Source: Nitrospirales bacterium (GTDB taxonomy: Bacteria; Nitrospirota; Nitrospiria; Nitrospirales; UBA8639). From it: a DNA stretch of 64,000 nt. A program made the position numbers and the translations under genes. The notes below the pieces were generated by a model. The model made no database searches, was not told the origin of the DNA, and was given only the letters and a program-made list of their open reading frames with translations. The stretch spans positions 32,056-96,055 of the forward strand of contig JAJDBQ010000182.1 in the NCBI GenBank assembly GCA_029261255.1, in the 5' to 3' direction. Shown piece after piece: positions 35,334-44,514 of this stretch (the stretch's first letter is position 1; every line of letters begins with the position of its first letter).

Positions 35334-37007
35334 TTATCCGACACCATTTCCTGAAGGAATATTCTCATCGATGATGATGCAGTCCGCTTCTAAGAGCTTG
35401 GACGTGGGATCCTGCTGAGGCGAAAGCAAACGGATAATCTCCTGTTGCAGCACTTGAAGAGAAGTCGCATCAATAGCTGACCCCCCAATTCCATCAAACC
35501 GTTGACAGATGCGCTGAATGTCTTCACTTTCAAGAAGATCCCCTTTATTGAAAAAACGAATACGTGGGATATGCTCGAAGCCTAGCTCTGATAAAACTAA
35601 TTCAACCGCCGAAATATGCTGCTCAGGATTTGGCCCATAGGCATCAATCACATGCACCAACACATCGGCTTCCTCTAACTCTTGTAATGTCGTTTGAAAA
35701 GCCGCCATCAAGTCTTTCGGTAAATCCCGGATAAACCCTACGGTATCCGTGAGAAGGATTTCTCCTAGACTAGGAAGATACCAACGTCGACTGACCGTAT
35801 CTAATGTTTCAAACACACGGTCTTTTACCGACATCTGACTGTTCGACAGGGTGTTGAAAAGCGTTGATTTCCCTGCATTTGTATAACCGATAATCGATAC
35901 GACCGGTACCCCACGCTTCATCCGACGCTTTCGCTGTTCGTGACGGCCTTGGCCAATAGATGATAAATCTCGCTCTAAATGTTGGATGCGTTCACGAATT
36001 CGCCGGCGATCCGATTCTAATTTCGTTTCACCAGGTCCACGAGTCCCGATACCACCTGCAAGGCGAGAGAAGGCGGTGCTCGACTGGGCCAACCGTGGCA
36101 ATCGATAGCGCAATTGAGCTAATTCAACTTGTATATTTCCGATATGTGTATGTGCCCGTTTGGCAAAAATATCAAGAATGACTTGCGATCGATCTAACAC
36201 GCGAAGGTCCGTAATTTCCGAAACTCCTCGGACTTGTGCTGGCGTCAAATCTTGATCAAAAATTAACGTGTCTGCTCCGGATTGCAACGCCTGAATCGCC
36301 AAATCTTTCATTTTCCCCGAACCGACCACATACTTCGGATGAATAGATCCTGGACGCTGCGTCACACATCCCAACACTTCGACATCCTGCGCGCGCACTA
36401 ACTCTTGCAGTTCATCAAGGCGTTCCTGCTGAAAGGCCATGTGCCCAACACCCACACTCACTAACAGTGCTCGCCCCTCTCGACTGCCCTCTTTGGATAT
36501 GTGGCAGCCCTTCAGAATGTCCTGTTCTAAGGATTGGATAAATTCGTGGCAATTTAATTCAAATGACTGAAAGGCACAGGGCTCTAATTGCACATAGGCT
36601 CGGGCATTTGTCGAATGGGGTACGTTATGCGCAACATAGATATCTTGTAGCCCCCCAGATTTTCCAACACCCAGCGCCACAATCAAATCTAGGCGCAGAA
36701 GCGCCAAATCAGTGAGGTCATCCTGTGTCAGTGGTTGATTTTTCAGATGGGTATGCACCAATCGCACACCACGCAACAACCGCAACCCAGAACGAGTCCT
36801 CGACAAATCAGGAATAACCAATTCCTGCCCATCGCCAATAATGACTGATTCAATTTGGCTTTGACGATTCATGAGTAACCCGATTTGTCGTCGGGTTTCA
36901 AATGTCAGGTCGGCACATTCCCGAGCGACCTCTAATGTCACCACTTTTTCTGGCGGAATACGACGCCGATAAAGATGCTCCATTCGGCTGATATGATTCG
37001 CTTTCAA
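35334..37007 (-). CDS. hflX: GTPase HflX with N-terminal extension
   Basis: Ribosome-splitting GTPase used in stress. HflX hallmarks: VGVGHMAFQQERLDELQELV, VVGSGKMKDL, FDQDLTPAQVR, GGIGTRGPGETKLESDRR, then the G domain GYTNAGKST, DTVGFIRDLP and FNKGD (where NKxD is usual). At 557 residues it is about 130 longer than typical; the extra N-terminal domain (residues 1-180) is known from some larger HflX proteins. An alternative start is at 36983 (MEHLYRRR). Confidence 0.93.
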   Translation of the reverse strand: MKANHISRMEHLYRRRIPPEKVVTLEVARECADLTFETRRQIGLLMNRQSQIESVIIGDGQELVIPDLSRTRSGLRLLRGVRLVHTHLKNQPLTQDDLTDLALLRLDLIVALGVGKSGGLQDIYVAHNVPHSTNARAYVQLEPCAFQSFELNCHEFIQSLEQDILKGCHISKEGSREGRALLVSVGVGHMAFQQERLDELQELVRAQDVEVLGCVTQRPGSIHPKYVVGSGKMKDLAIQALQSGADTLIFDQDLTPAQVRGVSEITDLRVLDRSQVILDIFAKRAHTHIGNIQVELAQLRYRLPRLAQSSTAFSRLAGGIGTRGPGETKLESDRRRIRERIQHLERDLSSIGQGRHEQRKRRMKRGVPVVSIIGYTNAGKSTLFNTLSNSQMSVKDRVFETLDTVSRRWYLPSLGEILLTDTVGFIRDLPKDLMAAFQTTLQELEEADVLVHVIDAYGPNPEQHISAVELVLSELGFEHIPRIRFFNKGDLLESEDIQRICQRFDGIGGSAIDATSLQVLQQEIIRLLSPQQDPTSKLLEADCIIIDENIPSGNGVG

Positions 37008-37068
37008 CCCATGGAGATTACCAAGTACTTGTGGAATGGCTTAGCTCCTTCGTTGTCTCGCCACACCC

Positions 37069-38106
37069 TTAGGAAGATGCAGTCGTCTTCGCAAAAAATT
37101 CGTTTTTACATTGCAGAGTCGAAATCGCGTCTTCATCCCAAGATGCAAATTCCTGTCGTTGCAATTTCTGAAATCCCGCCGCGGCAATCATCGCTCCATT
37201 GTCGGTACATAACGCACGCGTGGGTAGTGTGACGTCTAAGCCGAATGCCACAGCCTCTTCTTCAAGCTTTTCCCGCAAACGCGAATTGGCTGCCACGCCA
37301 CCCACAACCGAGATCGCTTTCACATCATACTCGCGTGCGGCACGGCAGAGTTTTTTCACTAAAATTTCCACAATAGCCTCTTGATAACTTGCCGCAATAT
37401 CTGCCATAGGCAGCTGTATTTTCTCGCTGCTTTTCGAATTTTTCAAAAAATAGAGGAGCGATGTTTTCAATCCACTAAAGCTAAACGTTAAATCGCCGCT
37501 ATGTAATTGCGGGCGTGGAAACGCCACCGCTTGCCGATTGCCATTTTTTGCCAATGTATCTATTGCCGGCCCACCAGGATATGGCAAGCCCAACATTTTC
37601 GCGCCTTTATCAAAAGCTTCCCCAGCCGCATCATCTAATGTCCAACCAATAAATTGGTATTCTCCTATGGCTCGAACCCACGCTAGATGGGTATGCCCAC
37701 CCGATGCCACAAGCACCATCGCGGGCGTCGCCATATTAGGATTGGCCAACCAGGCTGAAGCCAGATGCCCTTCTAAATGATTCACCGTGACATAGGGAAT
37801 ATTACGAGCATACGCTAGGGCTTTGGCAAAGTTCACACCCACAATCAGCGCCCCAACCAAACCAGGACGATTGGTCACCGCAATACCCGTGACATCAGAA
37901 AGAGAAATACCCGCTTGTTGCAAGGCTTCCCTAGTCAGCACCTCTAAGCGTTCCATATGACGTCGAGAAGCCAATTCTGGGACAACACCTCCAAAAGGGG
38001 CATGCACATCGATTTGGGAGTCCAACACATTCGACCGTAAACATCCCTCACCATCCAACACGGCAACGGCTGTTTCATCGCACGATGTTTCAATCCCTAA
38101 TATCAT
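37069..38106 (-). CDS. tsaD: tRNA N6-adenosine threonylcarbamoyltransferase TsaD
   Basis: Transfers the threonylcarbamoyl group to A37 of ANN-decoding tRNAs together with TsaB and TsaE. MILGIETSCDETAVAVLD opens the protein; the metal-binding histidines are in VNHLEGHLAS, and GGHTHLAW and GGVAANSRLREKL match the ATP/metal site. Length (345) is normal. Lies between clpC and hflX on the same strand, with an intrinsic terminator on its clpC side. Confidence 0.95.
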   Translation of the reverse strand: MILGIETSCDETAVAVLDGEGCLRSNVLDSQIDVHAPFGGVVPELASRRHMERLEVLTREALQQAGISLSDVTGIAVTNRPGLVGALIVGVNFAKALAYARNIPYVTVNHLEGHLASAWLANPNMATPAMVLVASGGHTHLAWVRAIGEYQFIGWTLDDAAGEAFDKGAKMLGLPYPGGPAIDTLAKNGNRQAVAFPRPQLHSGDLTFSFSGLKTSLLYFLKNSKSSEKIQLPMADIAASYQEAIVEILVKKLCRAAREYDVKAISVVGGVAANSRLREKLEEEAVAFGLDVTLPTRALCTDNGAMIAAAGFQKLQRQEFASWDEDAISTLQCKNEFFAKTTASS

Positions 38107-38163
38107 GGCCTACGCTTACCACCAAGAATCACTGGTATTGTTCACACTCCCCCAAAACAACAA

Positions 38164-38192
38164 GACCCTCAGAACTTGACGTTCTGAGGGTC
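38164..38192 (-). terminator. Intrinsic terminator downstream of clpC
   Basis: Perfect 12-bp stem (GACCCTCAGAAC / GTTCTGAGGGTC) with a five-base loop, followed on the minus strand by TTGTTGTTTT. It lies 31 bases after the clpC stop, between clpC and tsaD. Confidence 0.85.
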
Positions 38193-38223
38193 CTGTTTAT
38201 CCTCACTGTTGCCTTAAATCCAA

Positions 38224-40653
38224 TCACACACTCGCTAAGACTTCTTCCTCAATAAAACTTGGTGTATTGTCAGTTAAGACAACCTTAATCTTCTTGGCAT
38301 CTTTAAAGCGCCCTTTAATCAGCTCTTCCGAGAGTGGGTCACCTAAACATCGTTGAATCGTTCGTCGAAGTGGTCGTGCGCCGTATTGCGATTCAAAACC
38401 TTCATCAATAAGCCAAAGTTTGACTTCTTCACTAACATCTAAAAATATACCTCGGTCCACTAATCTGGTGTTGAACTCTGCAATGAGAATATCGACAATC
38501 GTCACCAAATGTTCTTTCGTCAATTGATGGAACACAACCATCTCATCGAGACGATTCAAGAATTCAGGACTGAAATTGCGCTTTAATTCACTCATGACTT
38601 CGTCTTTCATGCGAGTGGTGTTTTCCGATACCACATCACGCTGAAATCCGAGAGACACACCCTTTTGAATGATTCGAGTCCCTAAATTTGATGTCATGAC
38701 TAAGATCGTATTTTTGAAGTCGACCTTTCGGCCAAGACTGTCTGTTAGCACACCATCATCAAGTACCTGCAACAACACATTGAAAATATCGGGATGGGCT
38801 TTTTCAATTTCATCGAACAGCACCACAGAATACGGACGACGTCTCACCTTTTCAGTCAATTGCCCACCCTCTTCGTATCCCACATAACCAGGAGGAGCTC
38901 CGAATAGTCGTGAGCTGGTGAATTTTTCTTGATACTCAGACATATCAACGCGAATTAACGCATCATCCGTATTGAATAAGAATTCGGCCAAAGCACGAGC
39001 TAATTCGGTTTTTCCTACCCCAGTTGGGCCTAAGAAAATAAACGACCCTATCGGCTTTTTTGCATCCTTCAGACCAGCGCGAGATCGTCGGATAGACCGA
39101 CAAATCGCCGAAATAGCTTCTTCTTGTCCGACAATTCGTTTATGCAGATAATCTTCCATATGCAAAAGTTTTTCGGACTCCTCTTCCTCTAATCTGAAGA
39201 GAGGAATGCCGGTGATTTTTGAGACGACGTAGGAAATATCTTCACCAGTAATCACAGGACGATTCTTTTCTTGTTTCTTCTTCCAATCTTGCTTGGCATC
39301 ATCCAATAATTTCCTGAACCGCTCTTCTTCTTCACGAAACTTCACGGCTTCTTCAAAATTCTGTAAGCCAATCGCAACCTCTTTTTCGCGAGCGACTCTC
39401 TTCAATTCTTGATCTAACGATTTCAATTCTGGCGGCAACGCATAGGTCAATAATTTTGCACGAGAACCAGCTTCATCGATCAGATCAATGGCTTTATCTG
39501 GCAAAAATCGATCCGTGATGTAACGATCAGTCAGCTTGACCGCTTCTTCAACCGCTTCATCTGTGTAATCAACGCCATGATGTTCTTCGTACCGATCGCG
39601 CAACCCCTGAATGATACTTATCGTTTCCTCGATTGACGGCGGCTGCACGTGAATCGATTGGAATCGCCGCTTTAGGGCTCCATCTTTTTCAATATGCTTT
39701 CGATATTCATCTAACGTCGTCGCCCCAATACATTGAATTTCACCACGCGACAATGCAGGCTTTAGCATATTGGCCGCATCGATTGAACCTTCAGCTGCCC
39801 CGGCACCGACTAAGGTGTGAAGCTCATCAATAAACAAGATGATATTGCCGGCCTGAGAAATTTCCTTCATGACCACTTTCAGACGCTCTTCAAACTGGCC
39901 ACGATATTTCGTACCTGCAACCAGTGAGCCTAAGTCTAAGGCTATGACACGACGATTCAAGAGATTGTCTGGAACATCTAAGCCAATGATCCGCTGCGCG
40001 AGGCCTTCAACGATCGCGGTTTTACCAACACCTGACTCACCAATCAGTGCTGGATTATTTTTTGTCCTCCGGCTCAGAATCTGAAGTACGCGCTCAATTT
40101 CATCCGCACGACCGATCACCGGATCCAACGTTCCCTCTTGAGCCAGCTGTGTCAGATCTCTTCCAAATTCATCTAAAGCTGGAGTGCTACTCTTTTTATC
40201 TCGCTCGCGTGTCCCTGTCTTCCGCAAGAACGTCACTGTTAATTGTCTTGCGGTTAAGAGATTCGCTCCCAAGCTCCGTAACACTTTTCCCCCAATGCCT
40301 TCCTCCTCACGGAGTAGCCCAAGAAGTAAGTGTTCACTGCCTATGTGATTATGTCCCAAGAGTCGAGCTTCCTCGACGCCATATTCAATGACTTTTTTCA
40401 CACGTGGGCTAAAGGGAATTTCCCCGAACGTAACTGTGGTTCCGCCACCAGGGAGATTGCGTTCAATTTCTAATCGGATTTGTTCCGGCGAAAGCCCCAT
40501 CTTTTTGATGATCATCAGGGCGATGCCATCGGACTCTCGAAGGATGGCCAGGACTAAGTGCTCGGTACCTAAATAATCGTTTTGGTGCCGTTCCGCTTCT
40601 TCTCTGGCAAGGATGATAATCTTTCTGCCACGATCCGTGAATCGTTCAAACAT
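38224..40653 (-). CDS. clpC: ATP-dependent Clp protease ATPase subunit ClpC
   Basis: HSP100 unfoldase that feeds proteins to ClpP. N-domain repeats ([16 protein letters not shown]...), first AAA+ with [15 protein letters not shown] and [12 protein letters not shown], a UVR/middle domain ([17 protein letters not shown]), second AAA+ with [16 protein letters not shown] and DEIEKAHPD. 809 residues is full length. ATG at 40653 is preceded by AGGAGG six bases upstream. A strong promoter lies at 40744-40773 and an intrinsic terminator follows the gene. Confidence 0.96.
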   Translation of the reverse strand: MFERFTDRGRKIIILAREEAERHQNDYLGTEHLVLAILRESDGIALMIIKKMGLSPEQIRLEIERNLPGGGTTVTFGEIPFSPRVKKVIEYGVEEARLLGHNHIGSEHLLLGLLREEEGIGGKVLRSLGANLLTARQLTVTFLRKTGTRERDKKSSTPALDEFGRDLTQLAQEGTLDPVIGRADEIERVLQILSRRTKNNPALIGESGVGKTAIVEGLAQRIIGLDVPDNLLNRRVIALDLGSLVAGTKYRGQFEERLKVVMKEISQAGNIILFIDELHTLVGAGAAEGSIDAANMLKPALSRGEIQCIGATTLDEYRKHIEKDGALKRRFQSIHVQPPSIEETISIIQGLRDRYEEHHGVDYTDEAVEEAVKLTDRYITDRFLPDKAIDLIDEAGSRAKLLTYALPPELKSLDQELKRVAREKEVAIGLQNFEEAVKFREEEERFRKLLDDAKQDWKKKQEKNRPVITGEDISYVVSKITGIPLFRLEEEESEKLLHMEDYLHKRIVGQEEAISAICRSIRRSRAGLKDAKKPIGSFIFLGPTGVGKTELARALAEFLFNTDDALIRVDMSEYQEKFTSSRLFGAPPGYVGYEEGGQLTEKVRRRPYSVVLFDEIEKAHPDIFNVLLQVLDDGVLTDSLGRKVDFKNTILVMTSNLGTRIIQKGVSLGFQRDVVSENTTRMKDEVMSELKRNFSPEFLNRLDEMVVFHQLTKEHLVTIVDILIAEFNTRLVDRGIFLDVSEEVKLWLIDEGFESQYGARPLRRTIQRCLGDPLSEELIKGRFKDAKKIKVVLTDNTPSFIEEEVLASV

Positions 40654-40743
40654 TGTACCTCCTCTAGCCGATTTATACGCGAAACTTGTAGTTCACCAAT
40701 GTCTTTAGAACATACAAAAATCATGATAAAAATGCATGATTTT

Positions 40744-40773
40744 AGTCTATCCGCGACCCCCCAAAACTGTCAA
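40744..40773 (-). promoter_or_regulatory. Sigma-70-type promoter for clpC
   Basis: On the minus strand, a perfect -35 TTGACA (40773-40768) and a -10 TAGACT (40749-40744) are 18 bases apart, about 90 bases before the clpC start. The rest of this 309-bp gap between clpC and the divergent nadK shows no gene; a weak TTGAGG/TATCAG pair near 40882 may serve nadK. Confidence 0.65.
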
Positions 40774-40962
40774 GCAAGTCGCATATAGACATTAGCAAAT
40801 TCAGCGTGAGTGTAGACAAACTCTACCAACAAAATTGCGTCAAGGAAAGTCTGATGAATTGGGAAATTTTTGCCTAGTCATTTGAGGTAAAAAAGACCCT
40901 TGCTATCAGCTTAATGAAGAGACTACCATCGACTTTCTTAGCTAAGCCGCCCCTCAAAAGTC

Positions 40963-41823
40963 ATGACCGCTTTCCAAACAATCGGCATCCTCATTAAACC
41001 ATCTGCGCCAAACATGCGTCAGCGCGTGGAACAGGTTCAGGATTGGCTCAGAATTCATCAAAAAATAGTCCTTCTCGATACGGAGGACATGCCGCCATCG
41101 TCATCATGCCCGGAACGACAACGCATAGCGAAACAAGCAGACCTCCTCATCGTTCTTGGAGGCGACGGAACGATGCTCAGTGGAGCACGGCTTGTTGAAC
41201 AGCGAGGCATCCCAATTTTAGGGGTGAACATGGGAGGGTTAGGATTTCTCACCGAAGTGAACTTTGACGATCTCCCCAAAGCCTTAGAGAAAATTTTCTC
41301 AGGCGAATTTCGATTAGATGGGCGCTTAATGCTGTCCGTCCACATACGAAGAAACAACCACATCATTGGCACCTATTCCGCCCTCAACGATGTCGTCGTG
41401 AGCAAAGGGCACATGGCAAGAATGATCAGCACCACCGTTTCGGTCAACGATGCGTTTATGACCGACATGCAAAGTGATGGACTCATCGTCTCCACGCCAA
41501 CAGGGTCAACAGCCTACTCACTCTCAACCAATGGGCCAATTCTAGACCCAAGCCTCGAAGCTCTCTTAATAAACCCGATCTGTCCACACACCCTGTCACA
41601 TCGACCATTCTTATCACCAAGCAATGTTACCATTGCCATTCAGCTGACCAGTCAGGAAGGAGCGATGGCCACCGTTGACGGCCAGGAGGGAGAAGAAATT
41701 TTCAGAGGAGACATCGTCGAGATTCGGGCTTCAGAGCATCGCACCCAGCTCATCCGCTTTCCCGGGCGAAGTTATTTCGAAGTGCTTCGGACAAAACTCA
41801 GATGGGGCGATGGACTAGTCTAG
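40963..41823 (+). CDS. nadK: NAD kinase
   Basis: Makes NADP from NAD and ATP. The signature GGDGT is at residues 66-70, followed by GVNMGGLGFLTEV and the NE/D-rich LNDVVVSKG; SDGLIVSTPTGSTAYSLS is the substrate loop. 286 residues, normal. Divergent from clpC. Confidence 0.94.
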   Translation: MTAFQTIGILIKPSAPNMRQRVEQVQDWLRIHQKIVLLDTEDMPPSSSCPERQRIAKQADLLIVLGGDGTMLSGARLVEQRGIPILGVNMGGLGFLTEVNFDDLPKALEKIFSGEFRLDGRLMLSVHIRRNNHIIGTYSALNDVVVSKGHMARMISTTVSVNDAFMTDMQSDGLIVSTPTGSTAYSLSTNGPILDPSLEALLINPICPHTLSHRPFLSPSNVTIAIQLTSQEGAMATVDGQEGEEIFRGDIVEIRASEHRTQLIRFPGRSYFEVLRTKLRWGDGLV

Positions 41824-41976
41824 ATCCGGCAAGTTTACGCAATCCCTGCTCAGCCTATACCTCCAAGGCGAGAGACCCACTGCACACCGATCAAGATTCA
41901 TGTGGAAGAGAGTGGAGAAAAGAGAATAATCAGGAAGAATGAACACCGCAAGGAGAATACGGTCGGCACGCAGCTA

Positions 41977-42339
41977 CTAAGGCGAACACTCTGGACACTC
42001 GGTCCGTTCAACAACCACATGAAACTCTTCTGATGTTAAAGGGAAGAGTTGATCGCACGTCTCACAATAGCGGATTTCAAAAAAAGGCACGACATCGTCA
42101 TTAATTTCACAAGGCAGTAATAAATCTAAGGGATCAAACCCCAATGTTTTCTCATCGGGAAATTTCACCACAGCCAACCGAACATTAAAAAACTCAAACA
42201 CGCCTTCTTGCCCTTTGTACCGGTCCTCGTGACCAATAACATACACAGGCTGCCCTTTACGTTTCGTACGTAAATCCTTTAAGGTTCTCTCGGTTTGCGT
42301 TGTGCAAGAAAATTCGTGAGGTGTGATCACATCGCTCAT
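41977..42339 (-). CDS. Hypothetical zinc-ribbon-tailed protein
   Basis: A 120-residue protein with a C-terminal Cys pattern (YCETCDQLF ... TECPECSP) that should bind zinc, after a small beta-rich domain (GQPVYVIGHEDRYKGQEGVF). Not recognised. No partner gene on the same strand. Confidence 0.65.
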   Translation of the reverse strand: MSDVITPHEFSCTTQTERTLKDLRTKRKGQPVYVIGHEDRYKGQEGVFEFFNVRLAVVKFPDEKTLGFDPLDLLLPCEINDDVVPFFEIRYCETCDQLFPLTSEEFHVVVERTECPECSP

Positions 42340-42475
42340 CCTGTCAACCGTCCTAACTCAATAAATTTCAACACAAATTTTTACTGTATGCATGCGGAAC
42401 AGCTTGTAGCATGGCCTCAAAAAGAAGGTCAAGGCAGTAGAGAGTATCCCAAGATCAGTCCAAGGAGGGCACACC

Positions 42476-42826
42476 ATGTCTGAAATCATCATATATCATA
42501 AGCCAACGTGCTCTACATGCCGAACTGTCATCAAGTTAGTTGAGGAAAGTGGCCACCCCTTTACCGCCATTAATTACTATGAAAAAACATTTTCCAAATC
42601 GAAACTCAAAGGGCTCCTCAAAAAAGCAGGACTTAAATCCTCTGACGTTGTTCGCAAAAAAGAGGATATCTATAAACGCATGAATCTCGCCCAATCCCAA
42701 TTCACCGATGACGAACTTTTAGACATTTTAATCAAACAACCCGATTTAATCCAACGCCCACTCGTCCAAAAAGACGATACAGTTATACTCGCCCGCCCAC
42801 CAGAGACAGTCAGCACCCTCCTTTAG
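42476..42826 (+). CDS. ArsC/Spx-family (YffB-like) thioredoxin-fold protein
   Basis: A 116-residue arsenate-reductase-family protein with the active pair CSTCR near the start (IIIYHKPTCSTCRTV), the GLLKKAGLKSSDVVRKKEDIYK middle and the conserved RPLVQ. GGAGG precedes the ATG by nine bases. True arsenate reductases, Spx regulators and YffB proteins share this fold; with no ars genes nearby the substrate is open. Confidence 0.83.
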   Translation: MSEIIIYHKPTCSTCRTVIKLVEESGHPFTAINYYEKTFSKSKLKGLLKKAGLKSSDVVRKKEDIYKRMNLAQSQFTDDELLDILIKQPDLIQRPLVQKDDTVILARPPETVSTLL

Positions 42827-42863
42827 CACCCCATCAGCACAACACACAATCGATAAAAATGGC

Positions 42864-43478
42864 TTAATAGGGACGTTGCGGTGATGCTTCCCCGCCGGTG
42901 CCGAAATATTCGTTTTTAAGGTATTGGTAGGCTTCGATGATTTTGCGGAGTTCGGGTTCAGAACTTCTGTCGCCTTTTCGACTATCTGGATGAAGTTTTT
43001 TCGCACGCTCTCGAAACGCTCGTGTCACCACAGGTAATGAGGACCCAAATTCTATATCTAAAACTTCGAATGCTTGAATGGCAGATCGTACCTCTCCTGC
43101 CGGCGCCATTGGATCTCCACCACCACCTGTTGCTTCTTTAAAAAAATTAAACAGGTTGATTTTGTTCCGTCGCCGACGTGGGCGCTGTCGAATTTCACTT
43201 TCAAATTCTTCAAAGCGATCCTCAATAAATTCTAAGCGCGACTCCAATCGCCGGGCGGCATTCACTTCACAAATGTCCTCGATATCCGCCTCGACTACGA
43301 CCAGCATTCGATCCACTTCCAGCAAGCCCTCTTCCACATGCAGGTACGCTTCCATCCGTTCCTGAAACATGGTTTCAATCGCGAAATCCAAACTGAGTTC
43401 TGTTTGCGCCCGAAGTTGTGCAATTCGGCGAGTCATCCCAGCGACAAATTTTTTCCGATTGTGATTATTTAAGGCCAT
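42864..43478 (-). CDS. J-domain (DnaJ-like) protein
   Basis: A 204-residue protein whose C-terminal part (about 140-192) is a J domain with the HPD tripeptide at 163-165 (RAKKLHPDSRKGD) and a final helix KIIEAYQYLKNEY; it should stimulate an Hsp70 ATPase. The N-terminal 100 residues are strongly helical and charged, probably a coiled coil (LEFIEDRFEEFESEIRQR), so it is a specialised co-chaperone rather than DnaJ. Confidence 0.82.
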   Translation of the reverse strand: MALNNHNRKKFVAGMTRRIAQLRAQTELSLDFAIETMFQERMEAYLHVEEGLLEVDRMLVVVEADIEDICEVNAARRLESRLEFIEDRFEEFESEIRQRPRRRRNKINLFNFFKEATGGGGDPMAPAGEVRSAIQAFEVLDIEFGSSLPVVTRAFRERAKKLHPDSRKGDRSSEPELRKIIEAYQYLKNEYFGTGGEASPQRPY

Positions 43479-43661
43479 CTGTTCAACTCAAGCATTCCAA
43501 GGAGATTCATATCGTAAAACGGGCTAGTGTACCATATTCGTCACGGCCTAATGGGACCAGTCTTTCACTACGCCCCTCTCGTACAGAAGAGGAGGATTGA
43601 ATAATACGGATCTCAAAGGCAAATTTCCCCAAGACGACTTTTGAGACCGAAGGTTTCGGGC

Positions 43662-43780
43662 CGGTTCAAAAAAGTTCGCCCAGCAAGGCCGCAGCCTTTT
43701 TTTCGCGCGGAGCGTACCTTCTGTACGAGAGCACGAAAAAATGGCGAGAACGACGCTGGCGGCTTTTTTCAACACGCCCA
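43662..43780. repeat. Dispersed Nitrospira-type repeat
   Basis: The stretch GTTCGCCCAGCAAGGCCGCA ... GCGCGGAGCGTACC ... TTTTTTCAACACGCCC resembles the repeat at 16601-16772 and the general form of repeats I recall from Nitrospira genomes. It lies in the 457-bp gap before the cytochrome c gene; nothing else in that gap looks like a gene. Confidence 0.7.
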
Positions 43781-43935
43781 GAAGGAATTTCGGGCATTGC
43801 CCAATATTTAGGAGGCTTGCTATTCTGCCTATCCTTGCGCCTTCTCAGTAAAACTACAAGACTATTGAACGAATTGTACAAAAACCTATTCGGCCCTACT
43901 TTTCAGTCACTCAATAGACATTTAAGGAGGCTCTA

Positions 43936-44433
43936 ATGACACACAAGGCTTACTTGATGAGCATGCTTTTCGTATTAACGCCCACTCTTCCGTCTTTAGC
44001 GGCCAACCCTGCAGGATACGGCGCCGCCGGAGGAGAATTTAATATTAAGCTTTCCCGCGTGCCTTCCAATGAAAAGGCTAAAGCCAAGGCCACCAAGTCA
44101 CCGTTTGAAGCCACCCCAGAGATTCTGGCCGAAGGCAAGGAAATTTTCTTGGGGCGTGGTGGCTGTATCAGTTGTCACGGAGCAGAGGGCAAAGGGGATG
44201 GAGCTGGAGCCAAAAATTTGCCCATTCAACCACGAAATTTCACGAACCCAAAATTCAACAAGTACCGCACTCCAGGTGAAATGATGTGGGTTCTCAAAAA
44301 TGGCAGTTTGGGACAAACTGGCCGAGTGCCGGGAACAGGCATGTTACCAGTTGTCCAACCAAACGGCTTTATCTCCGAATCCGACGGCTGGAAAGTTCTT
44401 CTCTACGAACGCAGTCTGGGCGAAAAGAAATAG
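43936..44433 (+). CDS. Periplasmic c-type cytochrome
   Basis: A 165-residue monohaem cytochrome with an N-terminal signal sequence (YLMSMLFVLTPTLPSLA) and one haem site GGCISCHGAEGKGDG (Cys 77 and 80, His 81). A Met ligand is probable in GTGMLPVV. AAGGAGG precedes the ATG. It likely carries electrons in the periplasm; the partner enzyme is not in the window. Confidence 0.88.
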   Translation: MTHKAYLMSMLFVLTPTLPSLAANPAGYGAAGGEFNIKLSRVPSNEKAKAKATKSPFEATPEILAEGKEIFLGRGGCISCHGAEGKGDGAGAKNLPIQPRNFTNPKFNKYRTPGEMMWVLKNGSLGQTGRVPGTGMLPVVQPNGFISESDGWKVLLYERSLGEKK

Positions 44434-44514
44434 CCTTTCACCACTAAAAAGGTTTTTGGTAGAAATTTGGGCATTCACCATTGAGACATCCAAAGATGGG
44501 ATCATTCCTTCCCT